Source of the DNA: JAWPMT01 sp965242775
GTDB taxonomy: Bacteria > Bacteroidota > Bacteroidia > Cytophagales > Cyclobacteriaceae
NCBI GenBank assembly: GCA_965242775.1
Contig: CBDETI010000014.1
Location: 62,001-126,000, forward strand
Reading direction: 5' to 3'
DNA length: 64,000 nucleotides
In this document: positions 19,335 to 27,863 of the stretch, in pieces
How the letters are laid out: every line of letters starts with the position of its first letter
How positions within the stretch are numbered: position 1 is the first letter of the stretch
The notes under the pieces: generated by a model
Database searches by the model: none
Told to the model about the DNA's origin: nothing
What the model saw: only the letters and a program-made list of their open reading frames with translations
Translations under genes and position numbers: made by a program

Positions 19335-19669
19335 AGAAACTTAAAGTCGAAGGCTACAGAGGGAATTGCTCCCCATAGTTGCTTGCGCGTTTCCATCACC
19401 TCGTCCAATTCCTTTTTCCCGGCGGGTGTGACCTTATAGAAACGCTTCCGCTTACCTCCTCGCACTGCAGTGGCCTCCCCGAAAGCCGAAGCAAGCAAAC
19501 CTTTTTTCTCCAGCCGACTTAAGGCCGTTCTCATAGCTCCGACACTGACCTTCCGACCCAGACGGGTTTCAATGTCTTCCTTGATCGTAATCCCGTAGGC
19601 ATTTTCGTACAAAATCGCTACGGTCAAAAGAACGATCTCTTCAAACTCGCCTATTCTATATTTTCCCAT
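19331..19669 (-). CDS. PadR family transcriptional regulator
   Basis: A 112-residue winged-helix protein. The PadR pattern is clear: GEFEEIVLLTVAIL at the start, YGITIKEDIETRLGRKVSVGAMRTALSRLEKKGLL (residues ~22-55) as helix-turn-helix plus wing, a basic RGGKRKRFYKVTPAGKKEL segment and a terminal dimerisation helix. PadR proteins commonly repress adjacent transporter genes and their own gene. The stop overlaps the first permease by 4 bp, so it is the first gene of a three-gene operon. Two direct repeats in its promoter (19678-19718) are candidate operators. Confidence 0.93.
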   Translation of the reverse strand: MGKYRIGEFEEIVLLTVAILYENAYGITIKEDIETRLGRKVSVGAMRTALSRLEKKGLLASAFGEATAVRGGKRKRFYKVTPAGKKELDEVMETRKQLWGAIPSVAFDFKFL

Positions 19670-19677
19670 TTTTTATT

Positions 19678-19718
19678 AAAATCCTAAACGTAGCTTAAAT
19701 ATAAAAATCCTAAACGTA
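19678..19718 (-). promoter_or_regulatory. Tandem 15-bp direct repeats upstream of padR (candidate operator/promoter)
   Basis: AAAATCCTAAACGTA occurs at 19678-19692 and again at 19704-19718, a period of 26 bp, with similarity extending a few bases further (AGCTT versus ATCTT). Read on the minus strand each copy contains TACGTTTA, one base from the TAnnTTTG -7 element. The position 9-50 bp before the padR start suits autoregulation, but protein binding is inference. Confidence 0.5.
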
Positions 19719-19890
19719 TCTTTTATTAAATAGGTTATCCTATAGATCAAAATAGTGAGATAGATCTGAAAATAGTAGTGACATTGTAACTGCTCCTAAC
19801 CATCGCATTGTGCCTTCCATCACAATCTGGTTGTCGAGCCTTTTTCAATTGTAGCTGTCGACGTAAATTGTGAATCGAACAATCCAAAAA

Positions 19891-22800
19891 ATGAAAAGAT
19901 CACTTATACCTTTAATGCTGATCCTGGTATTCACCGTACAGGCTCAGAGGAAGAAGTCTGCTCCTGAACCGGAGAAGACCCTATTTGAAAAAACGGCGAT
20001 GGGTGCCCTGAAATTTCGGAACATTGGGCCAGCGTTGACCTCCGGCAGAATCAGCGATTTTGCCATAGACACTAATAATCCAAAGGAATATTACGTGGCC
20101 ACTTCGTCGGGTGGTGTCTGGAAAACAAGCAATGCCGGCACGACATTTACTCCTATTTTCGATGGTCAAGGTAGCTATTCTATCGGCTGTGTGACCATCG
20201 ACCCCAACGACAAAAATGTCATCTGGGTGGGCACTGGTGAAAACAATAACCAACGAAGTGTCGCTTATGGGGACGGCATCTACAAATCAATAGATGGCGG
20301 CAAAAGCTGGAAGCATGCAGGCCTCAAGAACTCTGAGCACATTGGAAAAATACTCGTTCATCCCAACAATTCTGATGTAGTATATGTCGCAGCTATCGGC
20401 CCACTTTGGAGCAAGGGCGGGGATCGGGGTGTTTATAAAACCACCGATGGTGGTGAAACCTGGAATGCTATACTCACAATCAATGAACATACCGGAATCA
20501 ATGATATTGTGATGGACCCAAGAGACCCTGACGTAATTTATGCATCAGCTTACCAGAGGCGTAGACACGTTTTCACCTATCTGGGCGGAGGACCTAGCTC
20601 CGGAATACATAAAACGACCGATGGAGGGGCTACCTGGAAAGCTATCAACAAAGGCCTTCCAGGGGTTGACAAGGGCAGAATAGGCCTGGCAATAGCCCCA
20701 TCTAATCCAGAAATCATTTATGCGATCGTAGAAGCATCCCAAGGTAAAGGGGGCTTCTTCAAGTCCACAAATCGAGGCGCGTCATGGGAAAAAGCCGGAG
20801 GATACTCATCTAGTGGAAATTACTACCAGGAGATCATCGTCGATCCTGTCGACGCCTCAAAAATCTATGCGATGGACACATGGGCCCAAATCTCCGTGGA
20901 TGGCGGTAAAACTTTCAAAGTATTGGGTGAGGTGGCTAAGCATGTGGATAATCACTGCATGTGGATTGATCCAACAGACACAGATCACTTTTTAATGGGT
21001 TGCGATGGTGGTATCTACGAAACATGGGATGCGGCCAGAACATGGGATTTTAAGGCGAATCTTCCGATCACACAGTTCTACAAAGTGGCACTTGACAATG
21101 CCGAACCGTTTTACAATGTCTATGGCGGAACCCAGGACAATTTCAGTCTGGCTGGTCCATCAAGATCTGTTAGCGGGAACGGCATTTCCAACGAAGAATG
21201 GGTCATCACGCATGGTGGGGATGGCTTTGAAACGCAAGTGGATCCCACAAATCCCAATATTATCTACGCCCAATCCCAGTATGGTGTGCTTGTTCGATAC
21301 GACAGGGCAAGCGGCGAGGAGATGGCCATTCAGCCTCAACCAAGAAAGGGTGAAAACAGCTACAGGTGGAACTGGGACGCTCCCTTGGTCATTTCCAAGC
21401 ACAACAATAAAAGATTGTATTTCGCTGCTAACAAGGTTTTTCGTACCGACGACCAGGGCAACAGTTGGCAAGTCATAAGCGAGGACCTAACCCAACAAAT
21501 CAATCGCAATGAGTTGGAGGTTATGGACCGGGTGTGGGGTATAGATGCGCTGGCAAAAAATGGTTCCACTTCGCCCTACGGAACAATCGTAGCCATGGAT
21601 GAATCGGCACTCAACGAAAACCTGCTTTACGTAGGCACCGACGATGGTCTTATCCAGGTCAGCGACAATGGTGGAGACTCCTGGACCAGGATCTCCAGTT
21701 TCCCTGGTGTACCTACTAGAACCTACGTCAACATGGTTTTAGCTTCTCAGCACGATGAAAATGTGGTCTATGCCTGCTTTAACAATCACAAAAACGGAGA
21801 CTTCAAACCCTATGTTTATCGAAGTAATGACAAAGGGGCCTCCTGGACGAACATTACAGCAAATTTGCCGGTCAGAGGCTCGTCCTACGCAATTGCCGAA
21901 GATCATGAGGATCCAAATTTGCTTTTCGTGGGTACGGAATTTGGGGTTTTTGTTAGCAACACACGTGGCGCCAACTGGAAACAACTGAAGAGCGGCGTAC
22001 CTACCATTGCCGTCCGCGATCTGGCTATTCATCCGAGAGAAAATGATTTGGTCCTCGGAACCTTTGGCAGGGGGTTTTATGTACTTGACGACTACTCGTC
22101 GCTTCGGAATGTGACCGACGAGACACTTCAAAAGGAGGCACATTTATTTGCAATAAGAGATGCCTGGCTCTATGAGAGCAGTTATCCAATGGGCCTTCCA
22201 GGCAAGTCTTTCCAGGGAGACAGCTATTATCAAGGCGAAAACCTTCCCCCTTCAGCTCTATTCACCTATTACTTGAAAGATGACATCAAGTCCCTGCAAG
22301 ATCAGAGGAGAGATAGAGAAAAGGATGTCAAAAAGGATAACGGTGACAACTCCTACCCCTCCTATGAAGATCTGAAAATGGAGCGAGAAGAAGCTGCGCC
22401 GCAGTTACTGTTCACGATCATGGATGCCAGCGGAAACATCGTGAGAAAAATCACGAAGAAACCGTCAAAAGGTTTGAATAGACTTTCCTGGGATTTGCGA
22501 TTTTATGATACTGATCCCATTTCATTAGCTACTCCTTCTTTTTACAATCCATGGGGAAATCAGGATCGGGGGGTCTTGGTGGCTCCAGGAGAGTACAGCG
22601 TCACACTTTCCAAGATCGTTCGCGGAGAGGTTACCGAGCTCGCTCCAGCACAAACGTTTGCTGTCAAATCCTTAAATAACACGACATTGCCTGCTGCAAA
22701 CCGACAGGAACAATCGGAATTCCAACAAAAGGTAGTGGCTCTCAATGGATCGGTAGGCGCGGCACGACAAACGGTCCGAGAAGTTCAAAATCGTATGAGA

Positions 22801-23184
22801 CACATCAAAGTAGCAATACTACGTGCCAAGGTAAGTCCAACATCGGACCTACCTTCTCAAGCTGAGGCACTTGAAAAAAAGCTAAGGGATATTCAGCGTG
22901 AACTTAATTTCGACCGGGAAGCTGCCACATTGGATATTGGCAAACCTCCTACAGTAGGCAACAGGGTCGGATTTATCGCCTATTCTGTATTCAATTCCAC
23001 CTCCTCCCCGACTAAAACCAATATGGACAGTTATGAAATCGCAGTGGAGGAGTTTGGACCATTGCTTAAGCGAATTAGGGACCTGGTCACTGAAGACCTT
23101 GCCAGCCTCCAAGAAGGTCTGTTGGAAGTCAATGCACCTTATACACCATATGCACTCCCAGGTGTCCCAGAATTTAAAGAGTAG
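19891..23184 (+). CDS. Secreted BNR/Asp-box beta-propeller protein (sortilin/VPS10-like), copy 1
   Basis: The ATG at 19891 gives a clean signal peptide (MKRSLIPLMLILVFTVQAQ); an upstream in-frame GTG at 19870 would bury it. The mature protein (1097 aa with signal) is dominated by Asp-box repeats of the S-x-D-x-G-x-x-W type (SIDGGKSWKHAG, TTDGGETWNAI, TTDGGATWKAI, SNDKGASWTNI, SNTRGANWKQL), forming one or two beta-propellers as in sortilin/VPS10 and sialidase-like proteins. Following these is a ~200-residue C-terminal section with a Lys/Glu-rich helix and a coiled-coil-like stretch near 950-1020. No catalytic residues were identified and no type IX sorting tail is visible. Probably periplasmic or secreted, in glycan or peptide binding. 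Paralogue of the gene at 44746. Confidence 0.85.
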   Translation: MKRSLIPLMLILVFTVQAQRKKSAPEPEKTLFEKTAMGALKFRNIGPALTSGRISDFAIDTNNPKEYYVATSSGGVWKTSNAGTTFTPIFDGQGSYSIGCVTIDPNDKNVIWVGTGENNNQRSVAYGDGIYKSIDGGKSWKHAGLKNSEHIGKILVHPNNSDVVYVAAIGPLWSKGGDRGVYKTTDGGETWNAILTINEHTGINDIVMDPRDPDVIYASAYQRRRHVFTYLGGGPSSGIHKTTDGGATWKAINKGLPGVDKGRIGLAIAPSNPEIIYAIVEASQGKGGFFKSTNRGASWEKAGGYSSSGNYYQEIIVDPVDASKIYAMDTWAQISVDGGKTFKVLGEVAKHVDNHCMWIDPTDTDHFLMGCDGGIYETWDAARTWDFKANLPITQFYKVALDNAEPFYNVYGGTQDNFSLAGPSRSVSGNGISNEEWVITHGGDGFETQVDPTNPNIIYAQSQYGVLVRYDRASGEEMAIQPQPRKGENSYRWNWDAPLVISKHNNKRLYFAANKVFRTDDQGNSWQVISEDLTQQINRNELEVMDRVWGIDALAKNGSTSPYGTIVAMDESALNENLLYVGTDDGLIQVSDNGGDSWTRISSFPGVPTRTYVNMVLASQHDENVVYACFNNHKNGDFKPYVYRSNDKGASWTNITANLPVRGSSYAIAEDHEDPNLLFVGTEFGVFVSNTRGANWKQLKSGVPTIAVRDLAIHPRENDLVLGTFGRGFYVLDDYSSLRNVTDETLQKEAHLFAIRDAWLYESSYPMGLPGKSFQGDSYYQGENLPPSALFTYYLKDDIKSLQDQRRDREKDVKKDNGDNSYPSYEDLKMEREEAAPQLLFTIMDASGNIVRKITKKPSKGLNRLSWDLRFYDTDPISLATPSFYNPWGNQDRGVLVAPGEYSVTLSKIVRGEVTELAPAQTFAVKSLNNTTLPAANRQEQSEFQQKVVALNGSVGAARQTVREVQNRMRHIKVAILRAKVSPTSDLPSQAEALEKKLRDIQRELNFDREAATLDIGKPPTVGNRVGFIAYSVFNSTSSPTKTNMDSYEIAVEEFGPLLKRIRDLVTEDLASLQEGLLEVNAPYTPYALPGVPEFKE

Positions 23185-23207
23185 GCTTCAATAGGAAGCG
23201 TATCAGC

Positions 23208-23241
23208 AAAACCGACATCAGGCATGGTGTCGGTTTTTTTT
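23208..23241 (+). terminator. Rho-independent terminator after BNR protein copy 1
   Basis: Perfect 10-bp stem (23208-23217 with 23228-23237), 10-base loop, followed by a T8 run overlapping the stem end. Located 24 bp after the stop codon and just before the convergent acyltransferase gene. Confidence 0.88.
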
Positions 23242-23258
23242 ATCATGCCGACAAAGGC

Positions 23259-24359
23259 CTAGATCTTGACGTAGATATTGCGCTTTTCCATCCACCTGGC
23301 TACCAACCAACAAACTGTGGTAAAACTGAGGGCAAAGAGCAACGACCCTAGCGGCGTACCAAAACCGATCGGCTGAAACAAATTCTGATAAAACCAGGAA
23401 TATGCATTCTGACCGGATACGCTGATTGTAAAAAGCATAGTCGTCAAAACAGAAGACAGCATGTAAATGAATAATGGGTTCTTGCCGAAAGTATTAAAAA
23501 CCCGAAATTCCAATTTCCTGGGAGCCAACTCCATTAGAAATATGATCACGCCCAGGATGACACAGTTCAAGCCTCCAGTCAACAAAACAAAGGAGCTCGT
23601 CCACAATTTCTTGTTAATGGGAAAAGAAACATCCCATAAGTAAGCAACAAACATTAGAGAAACGCCAATAAGCAAGATTTTGGCGAGCGGTTCGTAACCA
23701 CCTTTATTATCTCTGAGGTAAATGCCAACCAGATAACCAAGAAATACATTGACCGTCGCCGGCAGCGTGCTCAACAAACCTTCCGGATCGAATGGGATTC
23801 CCTCGCCTCCATACAGATGATTTGCGCCGAAGATCCAAAGATCTAATTTCAATACAGCATTTCCCTCCAAGGTCAAGTCACCAAACCCTACCAGTAATCC
23901 CCAATAGGCCAGCAACATAGCCACCGAAACGTAAACAAGCTTTTGCGGAGTTAAATGGTACACAAATGGCAATGCAACCGCATAGCAAAGGGCAATTCGC
24001 TGGAGTACTCCCATAAACCGTGTTTCACTAAACGGGCTTAAAGACAAACCACCATCTGAAGACTGCAGGAAAGGAAACCAGGAAAGTAAAAACCCGATTA
24101 AAAATATTAGTACTACTCGCTTCAAGGCCTTGAGGTAGACCTCCCGACCGGTCATGTGCTGCCACTTTAAACTGACAAAGGCCATCGCATTGCCTACAGC
24201 AAATAAAAAAGAAGGAAAGACCAGGTCTGTTGGTGTAAAACCATGCCACTTAGCGTGTAAAAGCAAACCAAAAGTGTTTCCCCAATCGCCAGGAGTATTG
24301 ACGATAATCATAAAGGCAATGGTCATGCCCCGAAATATATCAAGTGCCTTGAATCTCAT
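23259..24359 (-). CDS. HGSNAT-like membrane acyltransferase (DUF5009/DUF1624 type)
   Basis: A 366-residue polytopic membrane protein with about ten hydrophobic segments. The N-terminus RFKALDIFRGMTIAFMIIVNTPGDWG is the hallmark of the heparan-alpha-glucosaminide N-acetyltransferase/YeiB-related group, followed by HGFTPTDLVFPSFLFAVGNAM, and the C-terminal half has FGKNPLFIYMLSSVL. Members transfer acyl groups across the membrane onto sugars; in bacteria the acceptor is often cell-wall or surface glycan, unknown here. It converges on the propeller gene and is divergent from the multicopper oxidase with a 230-bp intergenic region. Confidence 0.85.
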   Translation of the reverse strand: MRFKALDIFRGMTIAFMIIVNTPGDWGNTFGLLLHAKWHGFTPTDLVFPSFLFAVGNAMAFVSLKWQHMTGREVYLKALKRVVLIFLIGFLLSWFPFLQSSDGGLSLSPFSETRFMGVLQRIALCYAVALPFVYHLTPQKLVYVSVAMLLAYWGLLVGFGDLTLEGNAVLKLDLWIFGANHLYGGEGIPFDPEGLLSTLPATVNVFLGYLVGIYLRDNKGGYEPLAKILLIGVSLMFVAYLWDVSFPINKKLWTSSFVLLTGGLNCVILGVIIFLMELAPRKLEFRVFNTFGKNPLFIYMLSSVLTTMLFTISVSGQNAYSWFYQNLFQPIGFGTPLGSLLFALSFTTVCWLVARWMEKRNIYVKI

Positions 24360-24544
24360 GATCGATCATATAAAACCGTATAAATCAATGCGGAAAAGGT
24401 AAACAACTTCAAACCATCACACCTGTCATACATGTTCCAAGCCTACAGGAGAGATGTAACCTGGGCAGTTTTGAAGTATTGGTAGCATAACATCATTCAG
24501 TTATTAGAAAAGATTATAAAACAATTATCTGTGAATTAGGCTGG

Positions 24545-24552
24545 GATATTTG
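24545..24552 (+). promoter_or_regulatory. Candidate -7 element for multicopper oxidase
   Basis: GATATTTG matches TAnnTTTG at seven of eight positions, 37 bp before the oxidase ATG, in the 230-bp divergent region 24360-24589. No clear -33 element. Nothing else recognisable was seen in that region. Confidence 0.25.
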
Positions 24553-24589
24553 TAACTTACTTAATTACACCTAACTAACCAGATCGGAA

Positions 24590-27500
24590 ATGTTCTTACC
24601 TAACACTTTGAAAATCTTAGCTTTAGGGTCGATGGTGGTATGTATTTTAAGCACATGCCAACAGCCGTCGCCCTCTAATCTTGTCTCTACCGCCTACTTA
24701 GCGGCCCCTCCGCCGGGCCAGGTATTGCTTACACAAAGTTTGGATCTTTCAGTAGACCCACCTGTTTGTAAACCGGGTAATCCTTGCGCGAATTTGACCC
24801 TGACTTCTACCGCGGGTGCTATTTATCGCAGCGATTTCAACACATGGTCGCTTGTTGGAAGTTCTGAGGGGATAACCCTGGACCTTAACCTGACCGCACC
24901 CTTGCCGGTAGTGCTAACCTTCAATGTAGCAGCGGCGCTTGTTGCTGGCCAGCCTAATTCTCCAGTTAGCATTCTAGTTAACGGTGATACACTCGTACGC
25001 AAATACGCCGACACCAATCCCAATTTCCATCCTGTGGCATGGAAAATCCCCACTTCACTTGTGCAAGCCGGTAGCAACACGGTCAAAATAGCCCTTACTC
25101 CTGATGCTACCGTGCAATACTTCATAAATGCCATTACCGTGGCATCTTTTGACGAACCCGAAAGAGTGATATCAGAAAATGGTGTGCTTACGAGTGACTT
25201 ATACGTGCAGTTTGGCTTAGCTAACATTACGGGAGCACTCGACGCAAGCGGCAACCCCGTGAGTAAGGAAATCTGGACGAGGGCCTATTCGCTGATGCCG
25301 CCACAGCCAGACCCTTCGGATACATCAAAATGGCTACCCGGCGAGGATTTGGTCCCGGGCCCCACACTGGTATTCAAGCCCAACGATGTAATGAATATCA
25401 ACTTCGTTAATAACCTTAATCAAGAGAGGTCGCAATGGCTTCAGGATTTTCAAGGCAGTATTGCACCCAGCAATCCGGATGATATCAAACAGCATATCGG
25501 GCATGAAGTAAACATTCCACACAATGCGGACAACACCAATCTCCACACACACGGTTTACATGTGGATCCCAGAAGGGACAATGTGACCTTGCTGATCATA
25601 CCCGAAGACGACAGTCCCGACAATTACCATGGTGGTTTGAAAAGCACGATACCGAATGCGATCGGTAGCCAGGTGCCAGGAGGACCTCCCGGAAATGGAA
25701 AGTACTGGACGTGGTTATATTCCTATAAAATTCCAGCTGATCACATGCCAGGTACACACTGGTTTCATGCGCATAAGCACGGTTCAACTTCTACTCACGT
25801 AGAAAATGGCATGGCAGGTACTTTCGTTTTAAGGCCCGAAGACGATTCCAACACCTTCGCCCCCGGTTTATGGAATGACGACCCTGACCTTACACATGAC
25901 CGGGTAATGGTCCTGCAAGAAATTGCGAACTATGGTATCCAGCAGGGTTCTGGAGATGCGAAGGACGTTCAGCCTGGAACACCGGACATTACGGTAAATG
26001 GCATTCATCAGCCAACATTACAATTGGGAAAAAATCAAATTGAGCGATGGCGTTTCGTCAACGCAGGAGCTAATCACCGGACCTCCAGCTACATATGGCT
26101 AGGAAAGCAAAACGGTACCTTTCAGGATTCAGTCGGTGGCAAACTTATTAATATTCCGTTGTTTGAAAACGCCGTTCCGGAAAACGATGGCCCAACCACC
26201 GCCCAAATGTATTTGGTTGCTTTGGATGGCGTAACATTGGACAGCCCTGTAAAAATCACAGCAGGCAAGCCCCTGCTGGTTGCAGCTGGGAATCGTGCGG
26301 ATGTGCTCGTTAGGATACCAGATGATGGTAACTATGCTATATTCAAGAATTTCCCACAAGCTCCTGCCACCGTCAAAAACAAGGCTCAGAACCCTGGAGG
26401 CTATGCCATCCCTGCTGCCCCCTCCCCTATGAATACAGATTCCTATAACCTTGGGAGTAACTTCAAGGGCTACAAAAAAACCTGGCGTTTGCAACCGAAG
26501 AGCAAGGATACGATCATTTCTATGACTCCTATGCTTTCAGGAGCCCTAGACCCAAATAATAGGAACCTCATCAATATTGACCTTCAGAATTTAGGTGATG
26601 CGCAATTTGAAGGTATTGGATGGCAACCTGCAACACATGGTGGCGGTGCCATCGATAATCAATTGCTATTTCACGTGAACACGGTAGATCTGGCTATCGA
26701 AAATGGATCCATTCCAAATGACCTAAGTACTGTCGACCTGAGCCCTTTCAGCCCTACCGGCAGTGCTAAAAACCTAACGTATATCAACGGAAGTGGCCAA
26801 CCACAAAGAGGACAGGCCCCGGGATACGCGTCGCCAATTGAAGACTCGGACGTAACCACACCTCCTCAGGTTATGGTCTTCGACTTATCCGGCGTACAAT
26901 TCGATTACGAAAACAGTGCGCAAAACGGCATCAAGCAATTTTGGCTCAACGGCAGACAATTTAACCTGGAGGATTATGTCGGAAACACCGACGCCAATGA
27001 CCTGATCCAAACACCTATTCCACAGGAGGTCAAACTCGAAAATGGCACGTCTATTGGAACCTATAATTATGCCTCCACCTCTCTGTGGACTAACCAGATT
27101 TCAGGGCTCGATAGCAATGCCTATTGGACAAACCCTGGTTATTACATTCCCATTATTAAATCTGATACTGGTGATTTTTACACCTACAACTATGAGGCGC
27201 AAACGAGCAAGCCCGATTACGATGATTTAACCGGTGGTATCGCCGCGAGTCAGCCGACATCCACAACGGCTCAAGAATGGCTACTTATTAACAATTCAGA
27301 CGTATTTCACCCATTCCACATACACATAAGTCCATTCTTTGTTACGGAAATTGGTCAGCTGAATTATGACACGGCAAAGGCTTCGTGGGAAACACGGTAT
27401 ATCTATGACGATCCCTATGGCACTGAGCCGACACGACAATCGTGGGAAGTTCAGGTAGATAACAGTGCGGTGGACTATGTAGTAGGTACCTGGTGGGATG

Positions 27501-27682
27501 TCATCATGATTCCTCCTCACGGGTATGTGAAGCTAAAGACATGGATCAATGTACCCTGGCAAAGCGATGACAATACCATTGCCGAAAACACCAACAATGT
27601 GGGAAGCTGGGTTTTTCATTGTCATATTCTGAGGCATGAAGATCGCGGAATGATGATGGTGGTGAAGACGAAGAAAAAGTAG
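24590..27682 (+). CDS. Multicopper oxidase lipoprotein with extra N-terminal beta domain
   Basis: All four copper-binding motifs are present and ordered: HTHG (from residue 319), HWFHAHKHG (390), HPFHIH (907) and HCHILRHEDRGMM (1010-1022), giving three type 1 ligands with an axial Met plus the trinuclear cluster. It should couple one-electron oxidation of a phenol, metal ion or similar substrate to reduction of O2 to water. The N-terminus has a lipobox (LSTC, Cys23), so it is anchored to a membrane outside the cytoplasm. Residues about 40-190 form an additional beta-sandwich-like region not found in small laccases, and the spacing between motifs 2 and 3 is very long; at 1030 aa it is about twice a typical laccase. 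Substrate unknown. A terminator follows. Confidence 0.93.
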   Translation: MFLPNTLKILALGSMVVCILSTCQQPSPSNLVSTAYLAAPPPGQVLLTQSLDLSVDPPVCKPGNPCANLTLTSTAGAIYRSDFNTWSLVGSSEGITLDLNLTAPLPVVLTFNVAAALVAGQPNSPVSILVNGDTLVRKYADTNPNFHPVAWKIPTSLVQAGSNTVKIALTPDATVQYFINAITVASFDEPERVISENGVLTSDLYVQFGLANITGALDASGNPVSKEIWTRAYSLMPPQPDPSDTSKWLPGEDLVPGPTLVFKPNDVMNINFVNNLNQERSQWLQDFQGSIAPSNPDDIKQHIGHEVNIPHNADNTNLHTHGLHVDPRRDNVTLLIIPEDDSPDNYHGGLKSTIPNAIGSQVPGGPPGNGKYWTWLYSYKIPADHMPGTHWFHAHKHGSTSTHVENGMAGTFVLRPEDDSNTFAPGLWNDDPDLTHDRVMVLQEIANYGIQQGSGDAKDVQPGTPDITVNGIHQPTLQLGKNQIERWRFVNAGANHRTSSYIWLGKQNGTFQDSVGGKLINIPLFENAVPENDGPTTAQMYLVALDGVTLDSPVKITAGKPLLVAAGNRADVLVRIPDDGNYAIFKNFPQAPATVKNKAQNPGGYAIPAAPSPMNTDSYNLGSNFKGYKKTWRLQPKSKDTIISMTPMLSGALDPNNRNLINIDLQNLGDAQFEGIGWQPATHGGGAIDNQLLFHVNTVDLAIENGSIPNDLSTVDLSPFSPTGSAKNLTYINGSGQPQRGQAPGYASPIEDSDVTTPPQVMVFDLSGVQFDYENSAQNGIKQFWLNGRQFNLEDYVGNTDANDLIQTPIPQEVKLENGTSIGTYNYASTSLWTNQISGLDSNAYWTNPGYYIPIIKSDTGDFYTYNYEAQTSKPDYDDLTGGIAASQPTSTTAQEWLLINNSDVFHPFHIHISPFFVTEIGQLNYDTAKASWETRYIYDDPYGTEPTRQSWEVQVDNSAVDYVVGTWWDVIMIPPHGYVKLKTWINVPWQSDDNTIAENTNNVGSWVFHCHILRHEDRGMMMVVKTKKK

Positions 27683-27700
27683 AACTAGTAATCAACACTG

Positions 27701-27724
27701 AAGGGGCTTTCGCCCCTTTTTTTT
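27701..27724 (+). terminator. Rho-independent terminator after multicopper oxidase
   Basis: Stem of AAGGGGC (27701-27707) with GCCCCTT (27712-27718), loop TTTC, followed by a T8 run. It starts 19 bp after the oxidase stop. Confidence 0.9.
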
Positions 27725-27863
27725 GAATCTTAGACTCCTTGCTGAGTTGCCTTTTCCCGATTCGGGACCATTGAAAACGATATCGTAGCCCAATCGCTTA
27801 AAATCCTCAGTGGTTAAGACCTAGTTCGCTTACCTTAGAGACCTGGTCGCAATTTCTGTTATT

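Noticed and set aside
19891..23184. Type IX secretion sorting tail on exported proteins
   Set aside because: The C-termini of the propeller proteins and the oxidase lack the conserved terminal beta module and motif, so only general export is called.
27690..27826. Minus-strand frame reading like protein (…TTEDFKRLGYDIVFNGPESGKG…) between multicopper oxidase and trehalose gene
   Set aside because: It is under 45 codons, has no ATG/GTG start, ends in the terminator hairpin and has a stop directly upstream. It may be a gene remnant, but chance is as likely.
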